Shown: piece by piece, positions 6,489-7,766 of the stretch | How positions within the stretch are numbered: position 1 is the first letter of the stretch | Layout of the letters: each line of letters starts with the position of its first letter | NCBI GenBank assembly: GCA_050742535.1 | Contig: JBOGIQ010000293.1 | Coordinates: forward strand, 1-7,766 | From: Gp6-AA40 sp050742535 | Lineage (GTDB): Bacteria > Acidobacteriota > Vicinamibacteria > Vicinamibacterales > UBA2999 | Direction: 5' to 3' | DNA: 7,766 nt | Notes under the pieces: generated by a model | Told to the model about the DNA's origin: nothing | The model's database searches: none | Seen by the model: only the letters and a program-made list of their open reading frames with translations | Position numbers and translations under genes: made by a program

Positions 6489-6511
6489 TCCGCCTGAAGG
6501 CGGACGCTACC
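6489..6511 (-). repeat. Hairpin repeat in the leader of the operon
   Basis: TCCGCC and GGCGGA (6489-6494 and 6499-6504) flank the same TGAA loop (TTCA in the transcript), followed by a GCTACC tail. It matches the elements before the other two operon genes in sequence and orientation. It ends eight bases before the GGAGGAG site of the DUF1592-type gene and would be near the 5' end of the operon mRNA. Confidence 0.8.
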
Positions 6512-6519
6512 TGCGCAGA

Positions 6520-6547
6520 GCTATAGCCACACCCAACGGGGCGTGAA
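6520..6547 (-). promoter_or_regulatory. Possible promoter of the DUF1592-DUF1552-ankyrin operon
   Basis: On the minus strand, TTCACG (6547-6542; 4 of 6 for -35) is 16 bases from TATAGC (6525-6520; 4 of 6 for -10). The layout resembles the TTCACT-17-TATAGT promoter of the repressor gene. The transcript would start near 6513 and include the hairpin at 6489-6504 in its leader. The plus-strand bases AACTATA (6546-6552), equal to one arm of the repressor palindrome, overlap the -35. This is a weak match and a prediction only. Confidence 0.35.
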
Positions 6548-6554
6548 CTATAAG

Positions 6555-6575
6555 TGGCGAGGCTTTGCCTCGCCA
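6555..6575. repeat. Intergenic hairpin, 9-base stem
   Basis: TGGCGAGGC, a TTT loop, and GCCTCGCCA form a perfect hairpin in the divergent region. It resembles the GGCGAGCC hairpin at 922-943 in stem composition. It may be another member of a dispersed intergenic palindrome family, or part of the leader of the plus-strand propeller gene. There is no trailing T-tract. Confidence 0.7.
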
Positions 6576-6589
6576 TGCAGTATCTTCTT

Positions 6590-6608
6590 GCCCGCGCTCC
6601 GCGCGGGC
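6590..6608. repeat. Intergenic GC-rich hairpin, 8-base stem
   Basis: GCCCGCGC, a TCC loop, and GCGCGGGC form a perfect inverted repeat 38 bases before the propeller gene's start codon. With the hairpin at 6555-6575 it makes a second paired cluster, 14 bases apart. No T-tract follows, so a terminator is not indicated. The role is unknown; a leader structure or REP-type element is possible. Confidence 0.65.
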
Positions 6609-6646
6609 TTCCCGGTGTACCCTGACGGGTCAACGGGGTATCTATT

Positions 6647-7681
6647 ATGACTCGTAAATGGCTGTGCGTGCTAGGGATACTCGTCTCTGCCGGGGTTGCG
6701 ACGGCCCAGCATCGCTGGCTGGGGCCGGCAGATCGGGCACTAGCAACAGATGGGGTATGGACCGAGTATCCGCTGCCGAATCCGGCCAGTGGGCCGACGA
6801 CGATCGCGCTGGCGGCCGACGGCTCAGCCTGGTTCACGGAAGGATCCGGCAACCGTATCGGCCGGATCAACCCCGACGGCACCGGCCTGAAAGAGTTCGC
6901 GCTGCCGAACCCGAACAGCTCGCCGCGGATTATCGCGCTCGGGTCCGACGGCAACATGTGGTTTTCGGAGCACACGGGTAACCGCATGGGACGGATCGCG
7001 CCGGACGGAACCGTCGCGGAATTTCCGATTCCGACGCCGGACAGCATGCCGCGCGCAATTGCCCTCGGCGCGGACGGCAACATCTGGTTTGGCGAGTTCG
7101 CCGGCGGAAAGATCGGCCGGATCACGCCGCGCGGCGTCATCACGGAGTTCCCGATTCCCACGCCCGACAGCGGGCCTCGCGCGCTTGCCGCGGGTCCCGA
7201 CGGCAACATCTGGTTTTCGGAATTCAACGCCAGCAAGATTGGCCGCATTACGCCCGACGGGAAGATCACCGAGTTCGATTTGCCGCGTCCGAACTCGGGC
7301 CCGGGAGATATCACCGCCGGCGCCGACGGGAACATGTGGTTCCTGGAGCTGAACGGGCAGATGGACGGGCGCAAGGTGGACGGCAACCGCGTGGGACGGA
7401 TCACGACGGACGGCAGAATCACCGAGCTCCAGATTCCCAGCGCCACCGGGTCGCCGACGAACATCGCGGTCGGCCCCGATCGGAACATCTGGTTTACGAA
7501 GGGCAATAACGTGGGCCGCGTCACGCCGGATGGAACGATCACCGAGGTTCCGCTGCCGCCGAAGGTGGCGGGAACCGGCCTGACCGCCGGCAGCGACCGT
7601 CAACCGCCGCAGCGGCTGTCGAACCGGCTGTGGGTCGCGGCATCAGGGGCAAACCGTCTACTTTTCCTGACATTCAAATGA
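6647..7681 (+). CDS. Exported seven-bladed beta-propeller, Vgb (virginiamycin B lyase)-like
   Basis: The 344-residue product has a Sec signal peptide (WLCVLGILVSAGVATA, likely cleaved after residue 20). It then has repeated blades built on DGNIWFxE...KIGRITPDGxITEFPIPTP. The key Trp of each blade is at about 62, 105, 147, 189, 231, 282 and 329, so seven blades of about 42 residues; blade five carries a loop of about nine extra residues (NGQMDGRKV). This is the fold of streptogramin B lyase and its many exported relatives. As I recall the true lyases, catalytic histidines lie in PHAI-type loops; the equivalent sites here read PRII, PRAI, PRAL, PGDI and PTNI, and the mature protein has only His22 and His109. 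A resistance role is therefore doubtful; binding or another lyase-like activity is possible. The start has a modest GGGG site (6635-6638). It diverges from the DUF1592 operon. Confidence 0.92.
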   Translation: MTRKWLCVLGILVSAGVATAQHRWLGPADRALATDGVWTEYPLPNPASGPTTIALAADGSAWFTEGSGNRIGRINPDGTGLKEFALPNPNSSPRIIALGSDGNMWFSEHTGNRMGRIAPDGTVAEFPIPTPDSMPRAIALGADGNIWFGEFAGGKIGRITPRGVITEFPIPTPDSGPRALAAGPDGNIWFSEFNASKIGRITPDGKITEFDLPRPNSGPGDITAGADGNMWFLELNGQMDGRKVDGNRVGRITTDGRITELQIPSATGSPTNIAVGPDRNIWFTKGNNVGRVTPDGTITEVPLPPKVAGTGLTAGSDRQPPQRLSNRLWVAASGANRLLFLTFK

Positions 7682-7766
7682 TTACGGCAACCGGCCGCGG
7701 AGACGCGAAGACGCGGAGCTCATTGCTTTCTGTGGTCGTCTGGGTCGCAGTCTCGATTGCGGGCGC
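7678..7766 (+). CDS. Start of a further exported or membrane protein, cut by the window edge
   Basis: An ATG at 7678 overlaps the propeller gene's stop (ATGA), and 29 codons stay open to the window end. The peptide starts polar (MITATGRGDAKTRSS) and then turns hydrophobic (LLSVVVWVAVSIAG), as a signal peptide or first membrane helix would. No Shine-Dalgarno precedes the ATG. The in-frame TTG at 7723 has GGAG four bases before it and would start just at the hydrophobic part, so the true start is uncertain. The family cannot be told from so little. The overlap suggests co-transcription with the propeller gene. Confidence 0.45.
   Translation, partial: MITATGRGDAKTRSSLLSVVVWVAVSIAG
7696..7719 (+). 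repeat. Tandem 8-base repeat, three copies
   Basis: CGCGGAGA, CGCGAAGA and CGCGGAGC stand head to tail. Octamer tracts of this CGCGGAGA type strike me as common between genes in high-GC soil bacteria. The period is not a multiple of three, so gain or loss of one unit would shift the frame of the overlapping reading frame that begins at 7678. This argues that this stretch may be intergenic and the real start lies after it. Confidence 0.6.

Noticed and set aside
4155..6497. A 780-codon open frame on the plus strand opposite the DUF1592-type gene
   Set aside because: It is a shadow of high-GC codon bias: its product is Arg/Val/Ala/His-rich low-complexity protein with no recognisable domain, while the minus strand shows clear family motifs and haem sites.
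6250..7542. A 430-codon minus-strand frame with repeated Pro/Ser/Gly motifs opposite the propeller gene
   Set aside because: Its repeats are the antisense of the propeller blades, and it also overlaps the start of the DUF1592-type gene and the divergent intergenic region.
6647..7681. Antibiotic resistance gene (vgb)
   Set aside because: The fold is shared, but the protein is exported and lacks histidines in the expected loops.

Overview
The window is high-GC DNA, densely coding. The gene types (DUF1592 dihaem cytochrome-like protein, DUF1552 Tat protein, secreted ankyrin protein, BlaI/M56 pair, Vgb-like propeller) and the many small hairpin repeats of the type TCCGCC-TGAA-GGCGGA suggest a soil Acidobacteriota, probably of the Vicinamibacteria/Solibacteres kind. 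That assignment is inference from gene and repeat style; no marker gene is present.

Layout, left to right. Positions 1-75 hold the start of an M56 (BlaR1-type) membrane peptidase gene, on the minus strand and cut by the window edge. It overlaps by four bases the stop of a BlaI/MecI-type repressor gene (72-458, minus). A perfect 7+2+7 palindrome sits over the predicted -10 box of that pair. Next on the minus strand is a small conserved hypothetical gene (518-910), separated from its right-hand neighbour by two back-to-back hairpins.

Positions 974-6464 look like one minus-strand operon, transcribed right to left: a DUF1592-type protein with two CxxCH haem motifs, then a Tat-signal DUF1552 (HXXSHH) protein, then an exported ankyrin-repeat protein. 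All three carry export signals, so they probably act together outside the cytoplasm. Substrate and reaction are unknown. A hairpin repeat with a TTCA loop (minus-strand reading) lies just 5' of the Shine-Dalgarno sequence of each of the three genes. In front of the DUF1552 gene it is tripled with an exact 27-base period.

Positions 6465-6646 are a divergent intergenic region with a possible promoter for the operon and three hairpins. On the plus strand, 6647-7681 encodes an exported seven-bladed beta-propeller of the virginiamycin-B-lyase-like (NHL/Vgb) superfamily. It probably is not a real streptogramin lyase. Its stop overlaps the ATG of a further reading frame (7678 to the window end) with a signal-like hydrophobic stretch.

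No tRNA, rRNA, CRISPR array, transposase or phage gene was seen. No gene-free stretch exceeds 300 bases.
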